Position numbers and translations under genes: made by a program
In this document: one piece after another, positions 8,468 through 18,201 of the stretch
How the letters are laid out: each line of letters opens with the position of its first letter
How positions within the stretch are numbered: position 1 is the first letter of the stretch
The notes under the pieces: generated by a model
Database searches by the model: none
The model's input: the letters and a program-made list of their open reading frames with translations, nothing else
Told to the model about the DNA's origin: nothing
Source of the DNA: a virus
DNA length: 38,800 nt
Virus record (IMG/VR): IMGVR_UViG_3300006920_000097
Location: 1 to 38,800 of that record
Strand: one strand, 5' to 3'

Positions 8468-10284
8468 TGGAAAGATTCCTACAATCTATTGGTAACCTAT
8501 TTAAGGACAACCAACAGATACCAATGAACCAATCACCTTCTATCGTTAAACTGGCAGAGGGAGAGGATATTATAACAAACAACCCCTCTAGTGGAGTTAT
8601 GAGTACAGGACCACAAGGTGGCCTATTCGGAAACAACCCTATCGGTGGAGTTATGAGTGAAGGACCTTCAGGTGGAATGTTTGGAGAACCTGCTGTAAAC
8701 GCTGGGCAACACCCTAATCCGTATATGCCACAACCTCTTGCACAACCAGTGCCAGCTATTGAGACAGTACAAGATAGTTCTGTAGTAGTACCACCTGTAT
8801 TCGAGGAATCTAGTATTCCGCCTGAACAGAATGAGACTATTAAGGATCTCGGTCAGAGTGAAGAGTATAAGAAGTATATGACTGGTCTTGGTGATGGTCA
8901 AGTTACAATCGCTGACTATGAAGAAGTCTACGGCGGTTATGAAGATAAAAGAACATATGATCCAAAGAAACCCGCATTTAAAGAGAATGGTGAAAGGGTA
9001 TTCTATGGGACAGAAGAAGATAAAGCTAAAGGCCGTAATCGTGTTCGTAGGAAGAAAGCACTATTAGAAGGGAAACCAATAATTGACACTGATATTGATC
9101 CGAGTACTATTACGCCAGAAGAAGCTTCGGAAAGCGAAAAGGTAGCTACAGAACTGACAACTCCGCAAGGACCAGATCAAGTTCCATACGTAGACACTGA
9201 GGGTGCAGTTAAAACACCTAATGGTGGTGAAGTTAATGTAACAGCATCAGACGTTAACAAGGTGAAATCAGAAGATCCATCTGGATGGGCTAAGGCTATG
9301 TCTTGGGCTAATCGTACATTTGGTATCACTGGACAAGACCTTAATCGTTTTGCACTTTTGTATGTAGGTTCTCGTATTGCTGGTTATGACCATAAAGGAT
9401 CCATGAGTTGGAGTTTTGGTACTGCTGCAGAGGGACTAGTTAACCGTGAGAGTATCACAAATGGACTAGCTGGTCAGGGAAAGTACACACCCGCCTCAGT
9501 CGAAGAATATCGGAAGACAGGTGACGTTTCTAAGCTTAAGGCTGTTGATGATCCTAAGAAAGGTATCAAATACGATAGGACTATCCGTAAATACAAGAAA
9601 GGTACTACAACTATTGTACACGAGGCAACTCTGCCCAACGGATCTAAGACTTATGTAGATCTAGCTGGTAAAGAGTATACTGGTGATGTTGTTGATCCTG
9701 ATGATGGAGAGACTCGTACTGAACAACGTGAGACTTCTACTAAGCAGACAGCAAAGATTATGGACCAACATCTTGTCAGACAAGATAAGGATAATCCGTA
9801 TTTCATTGGATCCACTGCTGAAGATGCATCAGTAGTCGAAGACCGACTTGATTCATTCCGAAGAGAGCATGGTGTAGATATAGATTCAGGATTATCGGCA
9901 CGTATTGTTGGTAATGCTTCACGACAAGCTGAACGTTGGGCAGCTGCAACTGGTGGTAAGGTTGAGTCCTTGGCTCCATTTATTGATGCACAGCTTATCT
10001 ATATGGATTCCAACAATGGCTGGTCACAACAGCTTCGTAGTGGTGGTAAGGAACTAAATCCTGACCAGATCTTCAAGCTAAACGATAAGGTACTAAGGTT
10101 CGCGATGAGCGCACCCGGATTCGATCCGAGTACAGTAGATAAAGGAGCTATGCTTAATACATTCATGCAGTATGCATGGGATGAATATGAGAAGCTTCCA
10201 ACTGATAAGAAGAATCAGTTTAATAGTAGGGATGGTTTTTACACCTTCCTAAATACAGAACTCGGTACATCCGTAGAGAAATAG
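8467..10284 (+). CDS. Internal virion protein (gp15-like position), 605 aa
   Basis: The first ~130 residues are Pro/Gly-rich, with a repeated unit GVMSxGPxGGxFG at ~38-75. They continue into a charged, probably flexible region with many Glu, Lys and Asp. From ~275 the protein becomes helical and more ordered (WAKAMSWANRTFGITGQDLNRFALLYVGSR), continuing to the end. I see no catalytic motif and no transmembrane helix. It is the third largest protein of a contiguous ejection-type block and sits where T7 has gp15. The family is not recognised from sequence. Inference: a structural internal virion protein. The N-terminal repeats may be a flexible tether or packing segment. Confidence 0.5.
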   Translation: MERFLQSIGNLFKDNQQIPMNQSPSIVKLAEGEDIITNNPSSGVMSTGPQGGLFGNNPIGGVMSEGPSGGMFGEPAVNAGQHPNPYMPQPLAQPVPAIETVQDSSVVVPPVFEESSIPPEQNETIKDLGQSEEYKKYMTGLGDGQVTIADYEEVYGGYEDKRTYDPKKPAFKENGERVFYGTEEDKAKGRNRVRRKKALLEGKPIIDTDIDPSTITPEEASESEKVATELTTPQGPDQVPYVDTEGAVKTPNGGEVNVTASDVNKVKSEDPSGWAKAMSWANRTFGITGQDLNRFALLYVGSRIAGYDHKGSMSWSFGTAAEGLVNRESITNGLAGQGKYTPASVEEYRKTGDVSKLKAVDDPKKGIKYDRTIRKYKKGTTTIVHEATLPNGSKTYVDLAGKEYTGDVVDPDDGETRTEQRETSTKQTAKIMDQHLVRQDKDNPYFIGSTAEDASVVEDRLDSFRREHGVDIDSGLSARIVGNASRQAERWAAATGGKVESLAPFIDAQLIYMDSNNGWSQQLRSGGKELNPDQIFKLNDKVLRFAMSAPGFDPSTVDKGAMLNTFMQYAWDEYEKLPTDKKNQFNSRDGFYTFLNTELGTSVEK

Positions 10285-10294
10285 GAGATATAGA

Positions 10295-13200
10295 ATGGAC
10301 TCCGTCCTAGACCCAAATAAATTCGTCGAAAAGACGTTCGATACCACTGCAGGTGAAGGTAATCACTTCATTGATGGTGATACCGTTCGTACTAAGGACG
10401 GAGAATCTATCCGTATATCAAACATTAACACTCCAGAAGTCGCTCATACGGACGACTACATCAGCGGAGATAAAAGCCATAAAGCTGGCAGTGCATATCA
10501 CAAAGAAGTATCTCGACTATCTAGAGAGAATGGATTTACAGAGATTCTACGTACAGGGCAGAAAGATGTCTATGGACGTTCAATCGGTGATATGTACAAC
10601 CCAGATACTGGTGAGCGTATGTCTTACTTCCTAGCTAAGGAAGGGATAGTGGCTCCATCCATATGGGCAGATAAAGGCTCAATTGACCAATCGGTCATTG
10701 GACACTCACAGAGGTACGCAGGTGCTGAACGTGACGAATCTACTCAGGAAGCTTTCGATGTAATATCAGAAGCATCTAAGGATGATGAAGGACAATTAAA
10801 TTTCAAAACTCTGGCTCTTAACGAGCGTGAGTATGATGAGGATATTCATGCTGGTGTGTCACTACGCCAACTTGATAGGACAATCGACAACAAAGCACTA
10901 AAACCACTTAGTACTTCCTTTGACACTGCACTTCTCGGTATGCGTTCAGGCTTTAACGGTATGCGCCAAGCGATTGGTTATGCTACTGGTAATGAGGCAA
11001 TGGAAACTAAAGGTAGGATTGGTGTATCTGAAGCCAATTCTGATATTGAAGATATGCCACAGGTACTCGTCGACTATAAAGATGTAGGAAGTATTTCTGA
11101 TGGATTCTCTTATCTGGCAAACAACGCAATCATGTCGACACCTTATATGGCCAACACAATTGCCTCTGCTGCAGCGGGTGCTGCGGCTGGTGCTGTCGCT
11201 GGCTCTATTGTCCCTGTTGGTGGTACCATCGTTGGTGCTGTCGTCGGTGGTACGGTTGGTCTTGCATCGCCTACAGCTATATATGCTGGTCAGGTGTATA
11301 ACTCACAAGATGAAAAGAACTGGAAGGTTGCACTAGCATCTGGCTTTGGTCAAGGTGTACTAGATAGACTCGGTCTGAAAGGTTTGTCCTCAGGTGGTAA
11401 GACACTAAAAGGAGTTCTAAAGGAAGCAGAGGATACTCTCGTAACAAGAGGTATGACTCGTGTTGCTGCTAAGAAGAAACTAGCAGATGCTTCTAAGACA
11501 GAACTAATGGGATTGGTAGAAGATGCAGATAAACTTGTGGCTCAACAACTTAGTGCCAGAAATGTTACTCGTACTATCCTCAATCGTGCTGCTAAAGGTG
11601 CTGGGGCTGAGGCAGTTACTGAAGCTGCTCAGGAAACTCTTGCCCAAATGGGTGAGAATTACGACGAGGAGAACCTCGGGCTATTTGATCACTCTGGCTT
11701 CAACTCTGAGTTCATTGACCGCATCACGAATGCAGCAATTGCTGGGGGTACGCTTGGCGGCGCATTTGGTGGCGTTGGTGGCGTACGTGAAGTGGGTGGT
11801 TGGGCCGATGCTGCTTGGGAGCGGGGTAAACCTAGAACATCTTTTGAAGACACCTTAGCAAACCTAGAGAATCAAGATGAGACTATCGAAGAGCGTCTTG
11901 AACTTATGCAACGTGGTGTAGAAGATACAACTGACCTTGCACTACGTATTGACTCACACATCGAACAGAAAGGTGGTCGTGATCTTACAGAGAAGGCTAT
12001 AGACTCATTTAAGAACTTGCCTATGCTATGGCGCGGTATGATGCGCTCTCGTATGACTAAGGACTCTCTTGTTCGTAGTTCCTCTTATAGACAACTTGGT
12101 GCTATGTTTGGAGCTACCTTAGGTAAAATTAAGGCTGGACATAACTACGAAGACTCTATGCATTTTATTGCACAAAAGTATAGTAATATGATTGGTGGTA
12201 ATGAGAAAATCTGGTATAGAGGACTTGCTGGTTCTGATGCTAAGTCTAAAGCTAAATTCAACAATGTATTAGAAAGGGCTAATCTAGACTATAACAATTG
12301 GCATGAAGAGAACTGGAAGAAGCCTCCTGAACAACGTACTGAGTTTGACTGGTCAAGGTATGACAACATTAAGTCAGCAGGTTGGGACGAGAAGTATAGC
12401 AAAGATCCAAACAAGAATATGATTCAACAGTTCATGGAATCTCGTGAGAAAGCTGCTAACATAATGAGAGACAGACAGAACAACTGGTGGAATAAGAATG
12501 CTAAACCAGCAGTAGATCCTGAAACAGGTGAAGTTGTTATCCCTAAAAGGGAAGAGAAGATCAAGAAGCTACATAACTACTTCGGTAAGTTTAAGGCTAT
12601 GGATCGTACTAATATTGGTCAACGTCGTGGTAACTTTGAAACACTGCTCCGCTCGGAGTACGCTATGTCAAAGGAAGCTGCGAATGAACTAACAACTAAA
12701 ATCTTGGATGGTGAAGCACTAGATGGTATGGATCAGAGTGTATTTGATCTTATAACTAAGGGTGTTCCAGCAACACATGGTAAGAAGCGTACTATGGGAC
12801 TCTCACAGAACCCTAAGTTCAACGAGTTCTTCCATCAGGATGCATTCCATAACTTCCGGGAAGGCGCACGTATGGCCGCACGTTTCGAGACTTATCATAA
12901 GTTTGTCGGGCGTGATAATTGGAGAGTAGCTAAGTTACTCGATCAGGCTGCAAGAGAAGGCGTACCGAAGGAAGAAGTAGATCAGATGGCTTTGGCTATT
13001 CAGAGCTACTTGGAAGCTCAATCTGGTAACTACAAACGACCGCCTAAAGGATCGTATGGTGAACGTGCACTCGGTGTGCAACGTGGAGTATTGGTTTGGT
13101 CACTACTGACCTCTCTACCACTCTCCGCACTCTCATCGACTGTGGAGCTTGCGTTGGTTACACAAGGACTGACAAACAAACAGATCTTTAACAATATCCA

Positions 13201-14257
13201 ACCGTTCGCTCATGAGTTAGCAAGTGGTATGGGACGAGGACTACACCGTTGGGGCGCAGAAATGTGGACTGGCCGTGAGTACGTTCCAGAGGGAGAGCAT
13301 ATGCAAACCCTTACCAGACTTGGGTACCTTAATTGGGAAGCTGGTGCAGCCAGTACAGTTGGTGCTACAGAGATGTCTGACTGGTCCAAGAAACTAGTAG
13401 ATCGATTCTTCAAGTACAATATGCTTCAAGATTTGACAAACGCAACACGAGCTATGAAAGTAGCATCTTACACGGACTTCATGAGAGATCATGTTGAACG
13501 TATTAAGAATGAACCAAGCAATAGTGAAGCCTACAGGTTTTCATTTGAGCAGATAAGGAACCTAGGTGTACCTGTTGATCGTTTTATCTCGTTGATGGAT
13601 ATGGATGAAAACTCCATGACACAAGAGCAGAAAGATCAATATGCACAGTTTGAAGACCTTGCACAGTATACGTTTATCAACCAAACGGTTGCTCTACCCG
13701 GTGCTGCAAACAGACCTCTTCTATATCAGGATCCACGACTAGCACTGTTCACACAGTTCAATGGTTACGTATCTACATTCACGGCTAACCATCTTCCAAA
13801 GATGTGGTCTGAATATGTATCTCGTGGTAGACCTTCAATAAAATTCAATACATTCGCTATGATGGCGACAATGATCTTCTTAGGCTTTGCATCGCAATAT
13901 CTAAAAGATTGGTTGAAGTACGGGGAACCTTCTCCATACCTAGACACAAATGAGAAGCTTCGTCGTGCTGTTAACTCCTCTGGCCTTCTTGGTCAAGGTG
14001 AACGCGCACTGAACTTCATATGGCCAACGTTTGAGAAACAGAGCTCTTCCGCAATTGGGGCTGGGTTCGATATGATCACAGACGAGATGCCAGCTATGGG
14101 ACCAGTTAGACGACTGCTTAAGTCAGCAGATGCTGCCTACCAAGGTGACGTAGATATGGCTCAATACAATGCACTTCGTGCTGCACCTGTATTAGGTCCA
14201 ATGACTCATTTGACACAGAAACTATCTGGTGTTGAGTTTGAACATAACAAAAATTAA
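10295..14257 (+). CDS. Giant internal virion protein with N-terminal staphylococcal-nuclease-like domain
   Basis: A 1320-aa protein. Residues ~22-122 read as an SNase/thermonuclease (OB) domain. FIDGDTV supplies D27 and D29; SIRISNINTPE supplies R40, T46 and E48; DVYGRSIGDMY supplies R95; and ERMSYFLAKEGIVAP is the terminal segment. In S. aureus nuclease the ligands are D21, D40, T41, E43, R35 and R87; the D40 position is Asn (N45) here. Residues ~285-330 are a long Gly/Ala zipper (AAAGAAAGAVAGSIVPVGG...), with another at ~480-500 and hydrophobic segments at ~930-957 and ~1186-1207, suggesting membrane insertion after ejection. The rest is helical. It occupies the T7 gp16-like position, so the nuclease-like domain is probably injected into the host. 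Activity is not proven. Confidence 0.7.
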   Translation: MDSVLDPNKFVEKTFDTTAGEGNHFIDGDTVRTKDGESIRISNINTPEVAHTDDYISGDKSHKAGSAYHKEVSRLSRENGFTEILRTGQKDVYGRSIGDMYNPDTGERMSYFLAKEGIVAPSIWADKGSIDQSVIGHSQRYAGAERDESTQEAFDVISEASKDDEGQLNFKTLALNEREYDEDIHAGVSLRQLDRTIDNKALKPLSTSFDTALLGMRSGFNGMRQAIGYATGNEAMETKGRIGVSEANSDIEDMPQVLVDYKDVGSISDGFSYLANNAIMSTPYMANTIASAAAGAAAGAVAGSIVPVGGTIVGAVVGGTVGLASPTAIYAGQVYNSQDEKNWKVALASGFGQGVLDRLGLKGLSSGGKTLKGVLKEAEDTLVTRGMTRVAAKKKLADASKTELMGLVEDADKLVAQQLSARNVTRTILNRAAKGAGAEAVTEAAQETLAQMGENYDEENLGLFDHSGFNSEFIDRITNAAIAGGTLGGAFGGVGGVREVGGWADAAWERGKPRTSFEDTLANLENQDETIEERLELMQRGVEDTTDLALRIDSHIEQKGGRDLTEKAIDSFKNLPMLWRGMMRSRMTKDSLVRSSSYRQLGAMFGATLGKIKAGHNYEDSMHFIAQKYSNMIGGNEKIWYRGLAGSDAKSKAKFNNVLERANLDYNNWHEENWKKPPEQRTEFDWSRYDNIKSAGWDEKYSKDPNKNMIQQFMESREKAANIMRDRQNNWWNKNAKPAVDPETGEVVIPKREEKIKKLHNYFGKFKAMDRTNIGQRRGNFETLLRSEYAMSKEAANELTTKILDGEALDGMDQSVFDLITKGVPATHGKKRTMGLSQNPKFNEFFHQDAFHNFREGARMAARFETYHKFVGRDNWRVAKLLDQAAREGVPKEEVDQMALAIQSYLEAQSGNYKRPPKGSYGERALGVQRGVLVWSLLTSLPLSALSSTVELALVTQGLTNKQIFNNIQPFAHELASGMGRGLHRWGAEMWTGREYVPEGEHMQTLTRLGYLNWEAGAASTVGATEMSDWSKKLVDRFFKYNMLQDLTNATRAMKVASYTDFMRDHVERIKNEPSNSEAYRFSFEQIRNLGVPVDRFISLMDMDENSMTQEQKDQYAQFEDLAQYTFINQTVALPGAANRPLLYQDPRLALFTQFNGYVSTFTANHLPKMWSEYVSRGRPSIKFNTFAMMATMIFLGFASQYLKDWLKYGEPSPYLDTNEKLRRAVNSSGLLGQGERALNFIWPTFEKQSSSAIGAGFDMITDEMPAMGPVRRLLKSADAAYQGDVDMAQYNALRAAPVLGPMTHLTQKLSGVEFEHNKN

Positions 14258-14268
14258 GGAGATAGCTA

Positions 14269-17200
14269 ATGGCTAAGATAGGCGCTGGGTTAGATGCTCA
14301 GAAAATACAAAGCGGCGAAGCCACGCCAACACCTAGCGATACGCTAAACAATGTACTCCATAAAACCATCGGATCTCTTGCTGAGAAAGTTAACACTCAG
14401 GGAGAGATGGATGAGGCTGTTCCAACAGTCGATCCTAAAGTCTCTGGTTTTACGGCTGACGATGAACTACTACCTATTAGTGAACGTTGGAATCCAGCAC
14501 AATCTGGTGAACTTAATCCAACATTCGATGATTGGCAGCAGTCAGGTAATCAAGTTGAGGGAGCAGAACAACAATCGTTCGCTCCCCGCAACACACCTGT
14601 ACTTAGTTCTAGTCCACAATCACAACTTCTTGAACGAGCTAAACGTACTGCAAGTATGATGAACCCATCGGATAACACCCAAGGTAACATCTCATTTAAT
14701 ACTCATGCTGATTCAGCTTATCGCGATCAGTTCCTTGAGGCCAACCGTAAGGTAGGTATGGCTCTTGATGAAACTGAGAGGGATGCTGCTAAACGTGAAA
14801 GGTACAATCTTGTAAAAGAGATGGAAAATAAGGAGAACACAATTCTCCAGACTATGTCAGGTAAGTTAGATGCACTAACGGTCGATCCAAAGACTAACTT
14901 CTCTTATCCTGATCCACGTTTCCTTATTACAGCACAACTAGCAACTGAAAACGAGCTAGATATGATGTTCCTAGGTAACAACGACGAAGCTGAGGTGATC
15001 GAACCAACAGGTGAAGATAATAGGCCACTATTGTCAAAGGAACTTATCAACCCCACAGAGGGTGCAGAGAGAGTAGGACGTTCAATCGGTACTTGGTGGA
15101 ATGCTGAGAAGCAGGGAGCCACTACCGCTGATAAGATGACCTCTCAAGAGAATAAGGATTTGGGCGCACAACACCTATTGGCATATGCACAGGCTAATCC
15201 GCATATGGTTAAGGCAACTCGTGTACGTACAAACGAAAAGGGTGAATCTGATCCTAATGGAACTAAGACACCTTGGCGTTTCCAACTAACTCCAGAGGGT
15301 GCAGATATTCTAGAGCAGAACCGTGAGTTCCGTCAACAGGCACTAGGGATCAATATTGGTCCTGAGAACTCACCTAAACGTTCTGGACTTCAGGGAGCTA
15401 AGGAAGTACTTCGTCCTGCTTATCGTAAACGTAATAAAATTGGATCAGATGATCCTTCTTATGCATCATTGTCTCAGTTTGAAGAGGCTATTGGTAACCA
15501 GAACGGTGTTGCACACGTAGTTGATGATCGCCGTATGCGTATTGCAGTTGCAATGTTGTTCCCTTCTCTATTTGGAAAGATTGGAGATAGGAATGATCGA
15601 TTTGGAGATGCATTCGGACTAGGACGTAAGTCTTTTGATACTGTTAAGAAACAAAAACAAGAACTAGACGGTATGGAAGAGGTTCAAGCCCTTGAAGAAG
15701 CTATTCAGATTACCCGTAGTAAGAAGGCTGATGCTGCTAGAGACATGAAAACTCTTGCAATGTATCGTAAAAGTCCAAACTACTTGACATTTGCTATGCA
15801 ACCACTGACTGGTCGTATGATGGCTCAACAAACTGAGTTCAATCCAACTAGAAAGAAGATTGTTCGTTTTGTTACAAGGTCCAAACACCCAGCTACTATC
15901 TCTAATCGTAGTGGTAGGATGTATAACAACTACATGAATATCATGGCACTATCCTTTGGTGCAGACGCTTCACTAGAAAAAGGCCGTATGGCTGATCTTA
16001 TGGAGAATAAGGATAAGTATGTGGGTTGGGGTAAGCTTCTAGAAGACACATTGAATCAAGTATTCCCTCAAAATGAGTTCGAACAACTCTCTGAGGCTGT
16101 TGCAAAAGGTTCAACTGTTCCAAACATGGAAGGTAAGTTTATGCAGTTCCAGCAGAAGCTGGCTGTAGATCCTTCTCTACTTGAGTTCATTGTGAGTAAG
16201 GGTGAAGATGGTATGATGGCTATTGATGCTCTCATCGACTTCAAGAACTTTAATGAAGCTATGGATAAAGGGCAGAACCATGTGACATTTATTAATGCTT
16301 ATATTGATGGTAAGACTAATGGTATCGCTAACCAAGGTATGATGTTAGGTAATCCTGAGATTGCTGCTCGTGTTGGCGCTCTTAGACCTGATGATTCTAC
16401 TGAGGCAGTAGGTGGTGGTGACCTTCGTGATGCTATGGTATCTCTGATTGACTCACGTCTTGAAGAAATGATCCCTGTATTCAACATGGATGAGATTAAG
16501 GGTAAGACAGAACTCATTCGTGACGTTCTACGATCAATCGGATCCTTCCGTGAGATCAATAAAACCGTTACTATGGTATTCCCGTATGGTAAAGAAGTCG
16601 CAGGACTCAAAGGTGAAATTAAGAAACACCTACCAGAACTACAAGTTAGCGATCCTACATTCGCTGGCAACCTTGAGATACTTAATGATGCTGGTATCAC
16701 TACTGATAAAGTGATTGATGCTGCTCACGACAACGTTGTGTATGCTCTGTTCGAACTATTCGGCACAGATACGTTTAATACACGAGGCGTTATGCGTTCA
16801 GTTGGCTTCATGCATGCACTAGGAGACAAGCTGTTCTCACTCAGAGGTCCATCAGGACACCGTATTTTGCTTGGAGACAATCGAAGTATTGGTGAGGAAG
16901 CTAAACAATCCAAAGTACGCATGCGATCTGATAAAGCTGATGCCACACTTATCCTACAAGACTCACCACAGTATGCATCAAGTGCCGCTAAGAAGGACGG
17001 TGAGAGTGCAGGGTATGTTCGTGGACGTGCAGCTGTTATTCCAACACAGTCAATCGATGCTGCAACTGTAGTTCGTACTGCCACTGGTAATTCTTGGGAT
17101 AAACTAAAGGAAAGTCACCCTGCAAAGGATCCATATTTCTTCCAGATCTATGATGCTTATAAGGTTGACGTCCATGGTTACGATACTATTGTTGATGAGG

Positions 17201-17823
17201 TTAATACTAACTTCTTAGACATTACTACTCGTGATTGGAACTTTGTTTCAGAGGCTCTAAAAGAGTATCGTGCACTCAAGAAAGATATGAAAACGATGCT
17301 AGACTCAGCTCCTGATAAAGAGTGGAGCCTTAAGGATGGTAAATTTGATTATCTGTATGATCTTATGAATCCTGAACATGGCCAAGCTGCTAAGGCGTTT
17401 ATTAAAGCTGCTGATCCTATTGATCCTAGTCCTAGAGTTAAATATCTTGATGGTAAGATTCTAGAAACTAAATCAGGTGAAGCTGCACAAGAACCGTCAG
17501 CACGTATTAAGGGTTATGATGAGTACATCAAGATCCGTACTCAACGTTTCCAGAATGCACTTCTACAGGCGTTTAATGTATCAACTACTCGCGATAAGAA
17601 TATTAGTGCTTCTTCGTTCATGAATCCTAATACTGCTCCTAAGTTAATTACTTCTAGGCAGGTTTCAAAGATTCTTGATACTATCGAAGGGAACATTAAA
17701 CTCGAAGAGAGGCTTTCTAAACTCAGTTCGAAAACTAACTTGGCGCGTGGGAAACTTCGCGGCGAGATCGAGTCACAGTTCAAACGAACTGGTGTAGGTG
17801 TGTTGCAATTCTGGGCGCACTAA
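14269..17823 (+). CDS. Putative virion-packaged single-subunit RNA polymerase (N4 vRNAP-like)
   Basis: A 1184-aa protein at the end of the ejection block. Conserved motifs of T7/N4-type RNA polymerases occur in order. A PLTGR segment (512-516) followed by TEFNPTRKKIVRFV resembles T7 DWRGR...FNP. Motif A is INAYIDGKTNGIANQGMML (D680, G681, G685, I686), like T7 FDGSCSGIQHFSAML. Motif B R761xxxK765x7Y773G774 exactly fits Rx3Kx7YG. PTQSIDAATVVRT (925-937) matches T7 HSQDGSHLRKT. Motif C is FQIYDAYKVD with D962; the usual His is Tyr961. The first ~350 residues are poorly conserved and may be a virion-packaging region. Size is close to the N4 mini-vRNAP core. The gene ends 69 bases before a strong terminator. 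Inference: injected with DNA to transcribe early genes. Confidence 0.8.
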   Translation: MAKIGAGLDAQKIQSGEATPTPSDTLNNVLHKTIGSLAEKVNTQGEMDEAVPTVDPKVSGFTADDELLPISERWNPAQSGELNPTFDDWQQSGNQVEGAEQQSFAPRNTPVLSSSPQSQLLERAKRTASMMNPSDNTQGNISFNTHADSAYRDQFLEANRKVGMALDETERDAAKRERYNLVKEMENKENTILQTMSGKLDALTVDPKTNFSYPDPRFLITAQLATENELDMMFLGNNDEAEVIEPTGEDNRPLLSKELINPTEGAERVGRSIGTWWNAEKQGATTADKMTSQENKDLGAQHLLAYAQANPHMVKATRVRTNEKGESDPNGTKTPWRFQLTPEGADILEQNREFRQQALGINIGPENSPKRSGLQGAKEVLRPAYRKRNKIGSDDPSYASLSQFEEAIGNQNGVAHVVDDRRMRIAVAMLFPSLFGKIGDRNDRFGDAFGLGRKSFDTVKKQKQELDGMEEVQALEEAIQITRSKKADAARDMKTLAMYRKSPNYLTFAMQPLTGRMMAQQTEFNPTRKKIVRFVTRSKHPATISNRSGRMYNNYMNIMALSFGADASLEKGRMADLMENKDKYVGWGKLLEDTLNQVFPQNEFEQLSEAVAKGSTVPNMEGKFMQFQQKLAVDPSLLEFIVSKGEDGMMAIDALIDFKNFNEAMDKGQNHVTFINAYIDGKTNGIANQGMMLGNPEIAARVGALRPDDSTEAVGGGDLRDAMVSLIDSRLEEMIPVFNMDEIKGKTELIRDVLRSIGSFREINKTVTMVFPYGKEVAGLKGEIKKHLPELQVSDPTFAGNLEILNDAGITTDKVIDAAHDNVVYALFELFGTDTFNTRGVMRSVGFMHALGDKLFSLRGPSGHRILLGDNRSIGEEAKQSKVRMRSDKADATLILQDSPQYASSAAKKDGESAGYVRGRAAVIPTQSIDAATVVRTATGNSWDKLKESHPAKDPYFFQIYDAYKVDVHGYDTIVDEVNTNFLDITTRDWNFVSEALKEYRALKKDMKTMLDSAPDKEWSLKDGKFDYLYDLMNPEHGQAAKAFIKAADPIDPSPRVKYLDGKILETKSGEAAQEPSARIKGYDEYIKIRTQRFQNALLQAFNVSTTRDKNISASSFMNPNTAPKLITSRQVSKILDTIEGNIKLEERLSKLSSKTNLARGKLRGEIESQFKRTGVGVLQFWAH

Positions 17824-17892
17824 TGAGACTCTTGTCGGACTCATACTAAAAAAGAAGGAACCATAAAAGGCTCCCATTCAGAAAAAAATATA

Positions 17893-17938
17893 GACCTATC
17901 TATACTCATTAAGAGTACGGATAGGTCCTTTTTATTTT
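17893..17938 (+). terminator. Nested-hairpin intrinsic terminator after the virion block
   Basis: The outer stem GACCTATC/GATAGGTC (17893-17900 with 17920-17927) encloses an inner stem TACTC/GAGTA (17903-17907 with 17913-17917) and an ATTAA loop. CTTTTTATTTT follows on the plus strand. On the minus strand the same stem is followed by CTATATTTTTTT (A-run at 17882-17888), so it can also stop minus-strand transcripts. It lies between the last plus-strand virion gene and the end of the minus-strand block, as expected for a shared bidirectional terminator. Confidence 0.85.
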
Positions 17939-17969
17939 CGTTTATACAATAGATATATAATTAGTAGTG

Positions 17970-18149
17970 TCATCGTTCTCTATCTGTAATTACGTTATCT
18001 AGATACGAATTTTTATAATATTCGTCACCACTTTCGTAGAAATCTTTCCACGGTGGTTCTACTTTATCCATATTGTTATTATTCCAACAAACGAGTAATT
18101 CATTATATAAACTAATCGGGATTGAGATATTGAAATCATCCTTCAGCAT
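17970..18149 (-). CDS. Small hypothetical protein (59 aa), last gene of minus block
   Basis: An ATG at 18149 preceded by AAGGAAGAAG opens a 59-codon frame ending at TGA 17972-17970. The protein begins MLKDDFNISIPISLYNELLV, continues CWNNNNMDKVEPPWKDFYES and ends in an acidic/tyrosine-rich tail (ITDRER). The ATG lies 14 bases inside the end of the upstream reading frame, the same kind of overlap seen one repeat earlier. No family recognised. The first 26 codons are duplicated 145 bp upstream, where they are joined to the end of a different gene. The near-synonymous differences between the copies suggest that the frame is real. The CWNNN motif resembles CWDNN in another small protein at 29261-29440. 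Confidence 0.55.
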   Translation of the reverse strand: MLKDDFNISIPISLYNELLVCWNNNNMDKVEPPWKDFYESGDEYYKNSYLDNVITDRER

Positions 18150-18201
18150 TATCTTCTTCCTTCGCTAATTCTAGTGCTACTTTCAGCTTTCCCTTGGTAG
18201 C
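18057..18201. repeat. 145-bp tandem duplication, left copy
   Basis: This segment and 18202-18346 are directly adjacent copies, with about 8 mismatches in 145 positions by my reading. The repeat unit contains, on the minus strand, the last ~22 codons of one small gene and the first ~28 codons of the next. The left copy holds the end of the chimeric frame and the start of the 17970-18149 gene. Confidence 0.9.

Noticed and set aside
8668-8901. Minus-strand open frame of 77 codons within the 605-aa virion protein gene.
   Set aside because: No ribosome site, opposite to strongly coding plus-strand sequence and without recognisable domain; treated as a shadow.
15802-15816. Strict T/DxxGR motif in the putative virion RNAP (PLTGR).
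   Set aside because: The residue three before the Gly is Pro, not Thr/Asp, so I do not count it as a strict motif; the RNAP call rests on motifs A, B and C and the QSxD segment.
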